Part shown: in pieces, positions 7,005-13,074 of the stretch
Numbering within the stretch: the stretch's first letter is position 1
How the letters are laid out: the number at the start of each line of letters is the position of its first letter
NCBI GenBank assembly: GCA_934149105.1
Contig: CAKPDP010000014.1
Coordinates: 1-13,127 of the forward strand
DNA length: 13,127 nt
DNA from: an uncultured Bacilli bacterium
GTDB taxonomy: Bacteria; Bacillota_I; Bacilli_A; RF39; UBA660
Reading direction: 5' to 3'
The notes under the pieces: generated by a model
Databases searched by the model: none
What the model saw: the letters and a program-made list of their open reading frames with translations, nothing else
Told to the model about the DNA's origin: nothing
Translations under genes and position numbers: made by a program

Positions 7005-7589
7005 ATGAAAATTAATAGTTCATCTTTAGTTATATCGGCTGTGAGAGGCAGTCAATATCCTAATGATAAAAGAAAAGAATTTTTATTGGTAGGTAGAAGT
7101 AATGTTGGGAAGAGTAGTTTTATTAATACGATATTAAATAGAAAGAATTTAGCTAGGATATCGGCAAAACCTGGGAAGACACAGACATTAAATTTTTATT
7201 TGATTAATGAGGAATTTTATTTAGTAGATGCTCCGGGATATGGGTTTGCTAATGTTAGTAAAAGTCTGAAACAAAATTTTGGGGCTATTATGGAGAACTA
7301 TTTAGAGACAAGAGAGAATTTAAAGATGGTTTTTATGTTAATTGATTTTAGACATAAACCTACTGATGATGATGTTATGATGTATGAATATTTGAAGCAT
7401 TATAATATACCAGTTACTCTTATTTGTACTAAGTTTGATAAAGTAGGTAGTAGTAATGTTTTTAAGAATAAGAAAAGTATTATGGAAATGTTACATTTAG
7501 ATGATGATAGTAATTTAATTATGTTTTCTAGTGTTACAAAGAATGGTAAAGAAGAGGTATATAAGAAGATAGAAGAAATATTATCATAA
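7005..7589 (+). CDS. ysxC: Ribosome-assembly GTPase YsxC/EngB (YihA)
   Basis: This small TrmE-Era-EngA-type GTPase of the EngB family acts in the cytosol in late assembly of the large ribosomal subunit and is essential in Bacillus. All G motifs are visible: G1 GRSNVGKSS (30-38), G2 threonine in GKTQT (57-61), G3 DAPG (75-78), G4 TKFDK (142-146) and G5 SSVTK (175-179). At 194 residues it is a complete, single-domain member. GGTGGTGAT precedes the ATG. In Bacillus ysxC follows lonA. Here it heads its own unit, followed 33 bases later by an unknown gene, and then der, another ribosome GTPase, after a terminator. Confidence 0.96.
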   Translation: MKINSSSLVISAVRGSQYPNDKRKEFLLVGRSNVGKSSFINTILNRKNLARISAKPGKTQTLNFYLINEEFYLVDAPGYGFANVSKSLKQNFGAIMENYLETRENLKMVFMLIDFRHKPTDDDVMMYEYLKHYNIPVTLICTKFDKVGSSNVFKNKKSIMEMLHLDDDSNLIMFSSVTKNGKEEVYKKIEEILS

Positions 7590-7622
7590 ATAAATTTAGA
7601 ACATATATTAATATGGTGAGAT

Positions 7623-8072
7623 ATGATTATTGGGTTAGAGAATAATTCTTATATTGTTAAATGTCCAAGAAATGATATTGATATATTTGATATAGAAGAA
7701 ATAAAGGATTTTGTTTATAAGATATTGGTAAAAATTAAGAAGAGAGATATGATCAATGGGGATTATAAATTTAATATTTTTACTAATTATGAATATGGGA
7801 TGATAGTAGAGATAGATCGGATTAATAATAATGAGACTGATTGTATGGATATTAAGATAAATTTTAATATTGAGAGCTGTTTTTTAGAGGAAGTAGATTA
7901 TTTTTATGTGAAAGATAGTTATAATGATAAGAAAAAAGGAAAGCTTTATTATTATGATGGAAAATTTTATAGAGAATATGTTAGAGATAATTATGAGGGG
8001 TGTAATTTGATTTATGGTAGAAAAGCTTCAGAGATAGTAAGAAAGGGAATTGTAGTAAGAATAGGCAAGTAA
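7623..8072 (+). CDS. Unrecognised 149-residue protein in the ysxC unit
   Basis: I do not recognise this family. The frame has a good start (GGTGAG seven bases before ATG), bacterial codon use like its neighbours, and stops inside the terminator stem that closes the unit. The product is soluble-looking, with no signal peptide or membrane segment. It is rich in Asp, Glu, Lys, Ile and Tyr, with a Tyr/Lys-rich stretch around residues 91-121 (DYFYVKDSYN, KLYYYDGKFYREY). Alternating hydrophobic and charged residues suggest beta strands. It has three scattered cysteines (14, 79, 86) and one near residue 127, without a zinc-binding pair spacing. It sits between two ribosome-assembly GTPases, but nothing in the sequence ties it to ribosomes. 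Confidence 0.8.
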   Translation: MIIGLENNSYIVKCPRNDIDIFDIEEIKDFVYKILVKIKKRDMINGDYKFNIFTNYEYGMIVEIDRINNNETDCMDIKINFNIESCFLEEVDYFYVKDSYNDKKKGKLYYYDGKFYREYVRDNYEGCNLIYGRKASEIVRKGIVVRIGK

Positions 8073-8087
8073 AATACTTGCTTTTTT
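8065..8087 (+). terminator. Terminator of the ysxC unit; stem contains the stop codon
   Basis: GCAAGTA (8065-8071) pairs with TACTTGC (8075-8081) around AAA, followed by six T (8082-8087). The TAA stop of the preceding gene (8070-8072) lies within the hairpin. Confidence 0.9.
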
Positions 8088-8088
8088 C

Positions 8089-8117
8089 TTGATAATAAAC
8101 TAGTTGTTTGTTATAAT
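8089..8117 (+). promoter_or_regulatory. Strong der promoter
   Basis: TTGATA (8089-8094), a 17-base spacer and TATAAT (8112-8117), with TG two bases upstream of the -10 (extended -10). The -35 begins two bases after the T tract of the preceding terminator, so termination and initiation are back to back. Confidence 0.9.
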
Positions 8118-8138
8118 ATAGGTCAAAGAGGTGATATT

Positions 8139-9458
8139 ATGCAAACGCCAACTGTTGCTTTAGTAGGAAGACCTAATGTAGGAAAGAGTACTATTTTTAA
8201 TAGATTAGTAGGGAAGAAGGTATCAATAATAGCGGATACTCCAGGAGTTACTAGGGATAGAATCTTTGGAGATGTTGTCTATAATGATTATAAATTTCAT
8301 TTAATTGATACTGGAGGTATAGATGTATCTTTAGTGGATTTTAATAAGGATATTAAAATCCAGGCTCAGATTGCTATTGATGATGCCGATATTGTGGTAT
8401 TTGTGGTTGATGGTAAAGAAGAGTTAAATCAGAATGATTTTGTTATTAGAGATATATTAAAGAAGGCTTCAAAGAAGGTTATTGTGGCTGTTAATAAGAT
8501 CGACAGTAAGAATAGAGAAGATAATATTTATAATTTTTATGAGTTAGGATTTGAAGAGGTTATCGGAGTTAGTGGAGAACATAATTTAGGTATAACTGAT
8601 CTGTTAGATGTTATTACAAAGGATTTTAAACCTATTCCAGAGATTATTTATGAAGAAGATCGAATTAAATTTTGTATTATTGGCAGACCTAATGTAGGAA
8701 AGAGTAGTTTAGTTAATGCATTATTAAATGAAGAGAAAGCTATTGTTAGTGATGTAGCAGGTACTACTAGAGATGCGGTGGATACGCCTTTTAATTACGA
8801 TGGTAAAAAATTTGTGGCTATAGATACGGCTGGGATTAGAAAAAGTGGTAAGATCTATGAAAACATTGAAAAATACAGTGTTATTAGAAGTATGAAAGCA
8901 ATCGAGAGAAGTGATGTGTGTGTTATTGTTATTAATGCCGAAGAGGGAATTATTGAACATGATAAACATATCGCGGGTTATGCTCTAGAAGCTGGAAAAC
9001 CTATTGTTTTAGTAGTTAATAAATGGGATACTGTTAGTGATAAGAATGACATTAGGAGTTTTTCAAAATTAATGCGAGCAGAATTTCAATTTTTAACTTA
9101 TGCTCCTATTGTCTTTTTATCAGCTTTGACAAAGAAGAGAATTCATACCTTAATGCCGGAGATATTAAAAGTTTATGATAATTCTAAGAAAGAGATTAAG
9201 ACTAGTGTTCTTAATGATGTTATTAGAGATGCGGTTATGTTAAATCAGCCACCTTCTTATAAGGGAAAGAGATTAAAGATTTATTTTGTTAGTCAGACTG
9301 GTAGTGCTCCTCCTAAATTTACTTTTAGTGTTAATAGTAAGAATTTAGTACACTTTTCTTATGAAAGATATTTAGAGAATAAATTAAGAGAGAATTTTGA
9401 TCTAGAGGGAACACCAATTATTATTCAATTTAAGAATAAAAATGATCGAGAAGATTAA
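8139..9458 (+). CDS. der: Ribosome-assembly GTPase Der (EngA)
   Basis: Der is the universally conserved bacterial GTPase with two tandem G domains and a C-terminal KH-like domain, needed for 50S subunit maturation. Domain 1 shows GRPNVGKS (10-17), DTGG (57-60) and NKID (119-122). Domain 2 shows GRPNVGKS (182-189), DTAG (229-232), NKWD (294-297) and SAL (328-330). The KH-like domain spans about 355-435. At 439 residues it is full length. AGAGGTGATA precedes the ATG. It has its own strong promoter. No T-tailed hairpin separates it from the SpoVIF-like gene 45 bases downstream, so vegetative read-through into that gene is possible. Confidence 0.98.
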   Translation: MQTPTVALVGRPNVGKSTIFNRLVGKKVSIIADTPGVTRDRIFGDVVYNDYKFHLIDTGGIDVSLVDFNKDIKIQAQIAIDDADIVVFVVDGKEELNQNDFVIRDILKKASKKVIVAVNKIDSKNREDNIYNFYELGFEEVIGVSGEHNLGITDLLDVITKDFKPIPEIIYEEDRIKFCIIGRPNVGKSSLVNALLNEEKAIVSDVAGTTRDAVDTPFNYDGKKFVAIDTAGIRKSGKIYENIEKYSVIRSMKAIERSDVCVIVINAEEGIIEHDKHIAGYALEAGKPIVLVVNKWDTVSDKNDIRSFSKLMRAEFQFLTYAPIVFLSALTKKRIHTLMPEILKVYDNSKKEIKTSVLNDVIRDAVMLNQPPSYKGKRLKIYFVSQTGSAPPKFTFSVNSKNLVHFSYERYLENKLRENFDLEGTPIIIQFKNKNDRED

Positions 9459-9484
9459 CATATATTAACTTTCTACATATATTA
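9458..9484 (+). promoter_or_regulatory. Sigma-K-like promoter of the SpoVIF gene
   Basis: AC (9458-9459) followed after 16 bases by CATATATTA (9476-9484) matches the sigma-K pattern AC-N16-CATANNNTA. The same ACATATATTA ten-mer also occurs at 9458-9467, so the two copies form a direct repeat with 17-base spacing. A vegetative-type TATAAT (9483-9488) overlaps but has no acceptable -35. The gene's ATG follows at 9504 with AGGAGG in between. In Bacillus subtilis spoVIF is a mother-cell gene of the sigma-K stage, which supports the assignment. Confidence 0.55.
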
Positions 9485-9503
9485 TAATGTAGGAGGTTTT
9501 TTT

Positions 9504-9746
9504 ATGGCATTTTCAGATAGTTTTTTTGATAAGGTTAAGAGAAAGACAAATGTAGATAAGGAGACAATTTTGTCTTTGGCTAAGAAGCTACAAGAGGGAA
9601 ATATGAAGGATGAAACTACTTTAAGAGAAGTAATTAAAGATATAGCAGATATGACGGGAAGAGAGGTTTCTCCAGAGAAGGAACAAAAGATTATTGATAC
9701 GGTTATGAATGATAATGTTCCTAAAAATTTGGATAAATATTTATAA
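9504..9746 (+). CDS. spoVIF: Stage VI sporulation protein F family (SpoVIF-like)
   Basis: This 80-residue acidic/basic helical protein matches my recollection of the SpoVIF family: an SFFDKV-type N-terminus, KTNVDKETILSLAKKLQ (14-30), KDETTLREVIKDIADM (35-50) and a KEQKIIDTVMNDNVPKNLDKYL-like C-terminus. In Bacillus subtilis SpoVIF (YjcC) is a mother-cell protein needed for proper spore coat assembly and spore resistance. There are no membrane segments or metal motifs. AGGAGG precedes the ATG. The stop codon overlaps the start of the next gene (TAATG), so the two are translationally coupled. The family assignment is from pattern memory rather than a search, and a sigma-K-like promoter agrees with it. 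Confidence 0.8.
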   Translation: MAFSDSFFDKVKRKTNVDKETILSLAKKLQEGNMKDETTLREVIKDIADMTGREVSPEKEQKIIDTVMNDNVPKNLDKYL

Positions 9747-10366
9747 TGGAAAATATTGTAATAGGAATAGTTTTAAGAAAGAGGAAGATAGATAAGAAGG
9801 AATATAGAGTAGTAGAGGAGAATAATTTTAGATATTTAGAGGGGAAGTGTAATTATAGAGGGATTATAGGTGATATAGATAATTTAGAAAAAGAATTAGA
9901 GTTATGTGATGGAATTATTATTCCGGGAGGAACAGAGATAGAGGATTATCACTTTAGGATAGTAGATTATTGTAAGAGAAAGAATATTCCAGTACTAGGA
10001 ATATGTATGGGATGTCAAATATTAGGATTAAGTAGTTTTAAGGGAAGAGATCAGGATTTAGTACTAGTAGATAATCATAATGATAGTAATCATGAAATAA
10101 TAGTTAAAGAAGATAGTGTTTTAAGAAAGATACTGGGTAAAAAGATAATGGTTAATAGTAGACATAATTATGTTTTACCTAAAGAGAAAGTAAAGATGAA
10201 GATAGGAGCTTTAAGTAAAGAGGGATATATAGAGTCAGTAGAAGATATAAATAAAGATTATTTTTTATTAGGATTAGAATGGCATCCTGAGGATATGGAT
10301 AATATGGATAATTTATATAATTATTATTTAAAGGAAGTATTAACGAGAAAAATACATAAAAATTAG
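9746..10366 (+). CDS. Class I glutamine amidotransferase / gamma-glutamyl hydrolase (peptidase C26-like)
   Basis: This 206-residue protein has the class I amidotransferase fold: IIIPGGTEIEDYHF (57-70) as oxyanion region, nucleophile Cys87 in LGICMGCQ, and His180 and Glu182 in LEWHPED. The order and spacing fit the PuuD/gamma-glutamyl-GABA hydrolase group, which cleaves gamma-glutamyl amide bonds, though it is shorter than typical PuuD (about 250 residues). No synthetase partner domain or gene is adjacent, so a stand-alone hydrolase is more likely than an amidotransferase subunit. The start overlaps the SpoVIF stop (TAATG) and has no strong Shine-Dalgarno of its own, which suggests coupled translation and expression with the sporulation gene. 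The substrate is unknown; a gamma-glutamyl link in spore peptides or wall is speculation. Confidence 0.85.
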   Translation: MENIVIGIVLRKRKIDKKEYRVVEENNFRYLEGKCNYRGIIGDIDNLEKELELCDGIIIPGGTEIEDYHFRIVDYCKRKNIPVLGICMGCQILGLSSFKGRDQDLVLVDNHNDSNHEIIVKEDSVLRKILGKKIMVNSRHNYVLPKEKVKMKIGALSKEGYIESVEDINKDYFLLGLEWHPEDMDNMDNLYNYYLKEVLTRKIHKN

Positions 10367-10512
10367 GGTTCTTCAAATTTCGAGGTCCTGTAAAATCGCA
10401 TCTAAATTTCTAGGTGTGATTTTAAAGTATTTTATTCTTTATAAAGCTTTAAATTGGTATTAAATAACTTTATAACTAGCTTTTTACTAGAATTATTGAA
10501 ATTTGAAGAACC
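10367..10512 (+). mobile_element. 146-bp MITE-like element with 14-bp perfect terminal inverted repeats
   Basis: GGTTCTTCAAATTT (10367-10380) is repeated inverted and without mismatch as AAATTTGAAGAACC (10499-10512). No frame of useful length lies between. Inside, 10392-10404 and 10411-10423 form a 13-bp hairpin with two G-T pairs. The left end starts immediately after the TAG stop of the amidotransferase gene. I see no clear target-site duplication. The GGTTCTT ends recall ISL3-family transposon termini, from memory only. Transcribed, the element would fold into a long hairpin that could also affect termination. It could alternatively be a structured RNA. Confidence 0.6.
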
Positions 10513-10583
10513 TTAACTGGCAAAAAGTAAATTTTTGCAGATTTTTTATTACTAAAAAATCAAACAAATGTTCGAAAAAAGTA

Positions 10584-10612
10584 TTTACAAAGAGAATAAA
10601 ATATGGTATCAT
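10584..10612 (+). promoter_or_regulatory. Promoter-like pair in the 257-base gap before the zinc-ribbon gene
   Basis: TTTACA (10584-10589), a 17-base spacer and TATCAT (10607-10612). The roughly 150 bases that follow are strongly purine-rich (10613-10680) and carry only tiny frames. It could drive the downstream gene with a long leader, or a small RNA. The stretch 10513-10583 shows nothing I can name. Confidence 0.5.
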
Positions 10613-10718
10613 GAAGAAGGAAGTTAGAAGAGAGATAGGGAATAATTAGAGAGTTATGAGGGGATAATAATAGAAATAATTATGTTTACAAAGTGATAAT
10701 AAAGGTCTTAACAAAAGG

Positions 10719-10746
10719 TTGCTTTTTAGGTAATATATGTTAAAAT
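10719..10746 (+). promoter_or_regulatory. Proximal promoter candidate of the zinc-ribbon membrane gene
   Basis: TTGCTT (10719-10724), a 16-base spacer and TAAAAT (10741-10746). It ends about 24 bases before the ATG at 10770. A TATAAT lies at 10750-10755 but without a -35 at proper distance. Confidence 0.45.
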
Positions 10747-10769
10747 AATTATAATAGAGGTGATTAGAT

Positions 10770-11828
10770 ATGAATTGTCCAAGATGTGGAAATTTTGTCA
10801 AAGAAGGACAAAATACCTGTACTAATTGTGGGTTAATCTTTATTAGTAGTTCTAATAATAAAGGTGAAAAAGAGCTGGATAATAGTGTTAATAATCAAGA
10901 GATACCACAAAGTACTTATGAAGAAGTAACGCCAAAAGAAGAGATACAGAGTTCGCAGATAATAACATCAGAAGGGAATATAAACAATAGTGATAATAAT
11001 ATGTCTGGAGCACCAATGGATTTACTGGGATATTACGTTGGTAAAAATTATAATAAAATCAAGAAAAGAAAATGGTCTTGGAACACCTTGGTATTTGGAT
11101 TTGTTTACACTTTATATAGAAGAATGTTTCTGATTTCGTTATTGTGGTTAGGAATTGATATTGCTAGTGTCATAATTATGAAGGAATATTCTGTAGTTGT
11201 TATTGTTTTACTAAATATTATAATGTCTTTCTTAATTAATTATATTTATTTGGCTATGGGTAATAATAAAGTGGATAATATCAAGAGAAAGTATTGGGGG
11301 CATTCGATAGATGAGCTTATTTATAGGGTTTCTAAGATAGGTGGAACATCAGGATTACCGGTATTCTTCTTTGGGCTAGGTATTGTAGCTTCCTTTATAA
11401 TAGCAGTATTTTTGTATGCGGCTTATTATCCACAGTATTATGTTGATAAATTATATTTTAGAAGTCCTAGTGATTTTAAGGATTTTCATACGGCCGAAAA
11501 CAAGACAACAGCCCAATATGTAGATAATGTTAATTATTGTGGGATTGTGGCTTCGAAGGAGGAAGGATATAGTTCTATAGATGATTATATAGACAAGAAA
11601 GTAGGAGCTTATAAAGATAATGATAATTTAACAATATCTAAGGTTAAAAGATCAGGTAAGGAATGGACTTTAGTAGATCTTAAATATACAGATACCAGTC
11701 GATCATACTACTATATAATTCAAGATAGTGATAGTATTTACAGCTACGAATTTAATATTTATAATGGTTTTGGTAAGAAGTGCGAGAACTATTATAAATT
11801 TGTTAAATATTCGATGAAGATTAGGTAA
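10770..11828 (+). CDS. Zinc-ribbon membrane protein of unknown function (352 aa)
   Basis: No specific function is recognised. Residues 1-21 form a zinc ribbon with Cys3, Cys6, Cys17 and Cys20 (CPRC...CTNC). A polar Asn/Ser/Glu-rich linker follows to about 85. A basic stretch (IKKRKWSWN, 97-105) leads into a membrane region with hydrophobic segments at about 105-136, 140-163 and 197-220. This resembles the DUF2628-type module, in which an N-F-YTLYRRM-like motif enters the first helix. Residues 221-352 are a soluble domain, probably outside, with a Tyr/Asp-rich C-terminus. AGAGGTGATT precedes the ATG. The next gene starts one base after its stop and is a shorter relative, so they form an operon. 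Location just upstream of spoIVA hints at, but does not show, a sporulation link. Confidence 0.85.
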   Translation: MNCPRCGNFVKEGQNTCTNCGLIFISSSNNKGEKELDNSVNNQEIPQSTYEEVTPKEEIQSSQIITSEGNINNSDNNMSGAPMDLLGYYVGKNYNKIKKRKWSWNTLVFGFVYTLYRRMFLISLLWLGIDIASVIIMKEYSVVVIVLLNIIMSFLINYIYLAMGNNKVDNIKRKYWGHSIDELIYRVSKIGGTSGLPVFFFGLGIVASFIIAVFLYAAYYPQYYVDKLYFRSPSDFKDFHTAENKTTAQYVDNVNYCGIVASKEEGYSSIDDYIDKKVGAYKDNDNLTISKVKRSGKEWTLVDLKYTDTSRSYYYIIQDSDSIYSYEFNIYNGFGKKCENYYKFVKYSMKIR

Positions 11829-11829
11829 T

Positions 11830-12612
11830 ATGAATAAAGAAGAAAAAATATGGTTAGGTAAAAAAGAAGAATTTTTTAAAAAGAAAGTATTTAATTTAGG
11901 GGCTTTCTTAGGGGGATATGTATATTTATTTTATAGAAAGTTGTATTTATTAGGAATTATTGTTTTTATAGGTTATAGTATTTGTGGGTATTTTAAATTA
12001 TATTATGTAGTAGGTATTTTAAGTATTGGATTAGGATTTAGTTTTAATAAATTATATTTATGTATTGTAAGAAGAAGAATCGAAAACTATAGGCTTAGAT
12101 ATATGGATGAAAAAATAGTTAAGGCTAAATGTAAGGAGAAGCAAGTTAGTGAATTAGATTTAGTTATAGGGATAATTATTACTATTGGGGTAATAATTAT
12201 AGAGAATGTTTCTTGGAATATGAGAAGTTACGAGATCGAGAAGATGACCTTTAGATTAGATAAAGATTGGGTAGAGAAGGATTTTAGTAATGATTTTTAT
12301 AAGAAATATGAATTAAAGTCTAATGAAGATTGTTCTCTGACGGTGGAAGCTATAGGAGAGATGACGAATACAGAATTTTTAGAAGAGATAGCTAAATCTT
12401 ATGATATAGAGTTAGAAATACAGGATAAGGTTAAGAATAATTTAAGATATAGAGTATTAAAGATCAATAATGAAGTAGTAGAGATAGAAGTTTTAACAAT
12501 TAAGAATGATAATGTTTTATATGCTTTATTGTTAGAGAATGATAATAAGGATAATTATTGTAAGCAAGAACTAGATAAATTTATGGAGACTGTTAAATTT
12601 AAGGATCAATAA
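11830..12612 (+). CDS. Membrane protein paralogous to the preceding gene, without zinc ribbon (260 aa)
   Basis: No function is recognised. Residues 20-40 (FNLGAFLGGYVYLFYRKLYL) match the preceding protein's WNTLVFGFVYTLYRRMFL segment in both position and spacing. Hydrophobic helices follow at about 38-54, 57-78 and 109-126, with a basic RRRIENYRLRY loop (81-91) in the same place as the first protein's VDNIKRKYW. Residues 127-260 are a charged, probably extracytoplasmic domain. The N-terminal zinc ribbon and linker are absent. It begins one base after the upstream stop, with GATTAGGTAAT as the only ribosome-binding candidate. The pair looks like a tandem duplication that has diverged strongly. 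No clear terminator follows, only an eight-T tract at 12625-12633. Confidence 0.85.
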   Translation: MNKEEKIWLGKKEEFFKKKVFNLGAFLGGYVYLFYRKLYLLGIIVFIGYSICGYFKLYYVVGILSIGLGFSFNKLYLCIVRRRIENYRLRYMDEKIVKAKCKEKQVSELDLVIGIIITIGVIIIENVSWNMRSYEIEKMTFRLDKDWVEKDFSNDFYKKYELKSNEDCSLTVEAIGEMTNTEFLEEIAKSYDIELEIQDKVKNNLRYRVLKINNEVVEIEVLTIKNDNVLYALLLENDNKDNYCKQELDKFMETVKFKDQ

Positions 12613-12636
12613 ATTTAGAGAGTTCTTTTTTTTGTT

Positions 12637-12663
12637 ATATTCTTAGAGGGTTATTCATAAGAT
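12637..12663 (+). promoter_or_regulatory. Sigma-E-like promoter of spoIVA
   Basis: ATA (12637-12639) followed after 16 bases by CATAAGAT (12656-12663) resembles the sigma-E pattern ATA-N16-CATACANT, differing at two of the seven fixed -10 positions. It lies 30 bases before the spoIVA ATG, leaving room for the GCGAGGT ribosome binding site. Bacillus spoIVA is a sigma-E gene. Confidence 0.5.
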
Positions 12664-12693
12664 TTTAATGAATAAAGAAAAGCGAGGTAGAAT

Positions 12694-13074
12694 ATGGAAA
12701 AAAATGAAGTTATTAAGAGTATTGCTGAGAGAACGGGAGGGGATATATATTTAGGTGTTGTAGGAGCGGTTAGAACTGGAAAGAGTACTTTTATAAAGAA
12801 ATTTATGGAGAGTATGATTATTCCAAATATTCAAGATGAGTTTGAAAAGAAGAGAACTTTAGATGAGTTGCCACAATCGGCAGCTGGGAAGACTATTATG
12901 ACAACGGAGCCGAAGTTTGTTCCAGCGACGGCGACAAAGATCCAAATCGATGATTTTACGGCTAATATAAGGATGATCGATTGTGTTGGTTATGTAATAC
13001 CGGCCGCAAAGGGATATGAAGATGATAATGGGCCTAGATTGGTTATGACACCGTGGGTGAGGTTGAATAAGTGA
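12694..13074 (+). pseudogene. spoIVA: spoIVA, 5' part only; reading frame broken after codon 121
   Basis: SpoIVA is the mother-cell ATPase that polymerises on the forespore surface to form the basement layer of the spore coat. Residues 1-121 match the family almost position for position: AERTGGDIYLGVVGAVRTGKSTF with Walker A GAVRTGKS (24-31), ELPQSAAGKTIMTTEPKFVP (58-77), the D-C-V-G-Y segment (96-100), and GYEDDNGPRLVMTPW (107-121). The family is about 490 residues long, and after TPW normally continues with an acidic/aromatic segment. Here five unrelated residues and a TGA follow. The other two forward frames also hit stops (TGA at 13058, TAA at 13068), so one frameshift does not restore it. 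The remaining 53 bases to the edge are about 75% A/T and not coding-like. The gene may be interrupted by an insertion rather than dead. Confidence 0.85.

Noticed and set aside
10179..10376. Minus-strand frame of 65 codons opposite the amidotransferase
   Set aside because: Low-complexity Leu/Tyr/Asn sequence mirrored from the real gene; no start signal.
10532..10545. 14-base sequence TTTTTGCAGATTTT shared with 304-317
   Set aside because: In a 13-kb AT-rich window about one such match is expected by chance, and neither copy has a common context.
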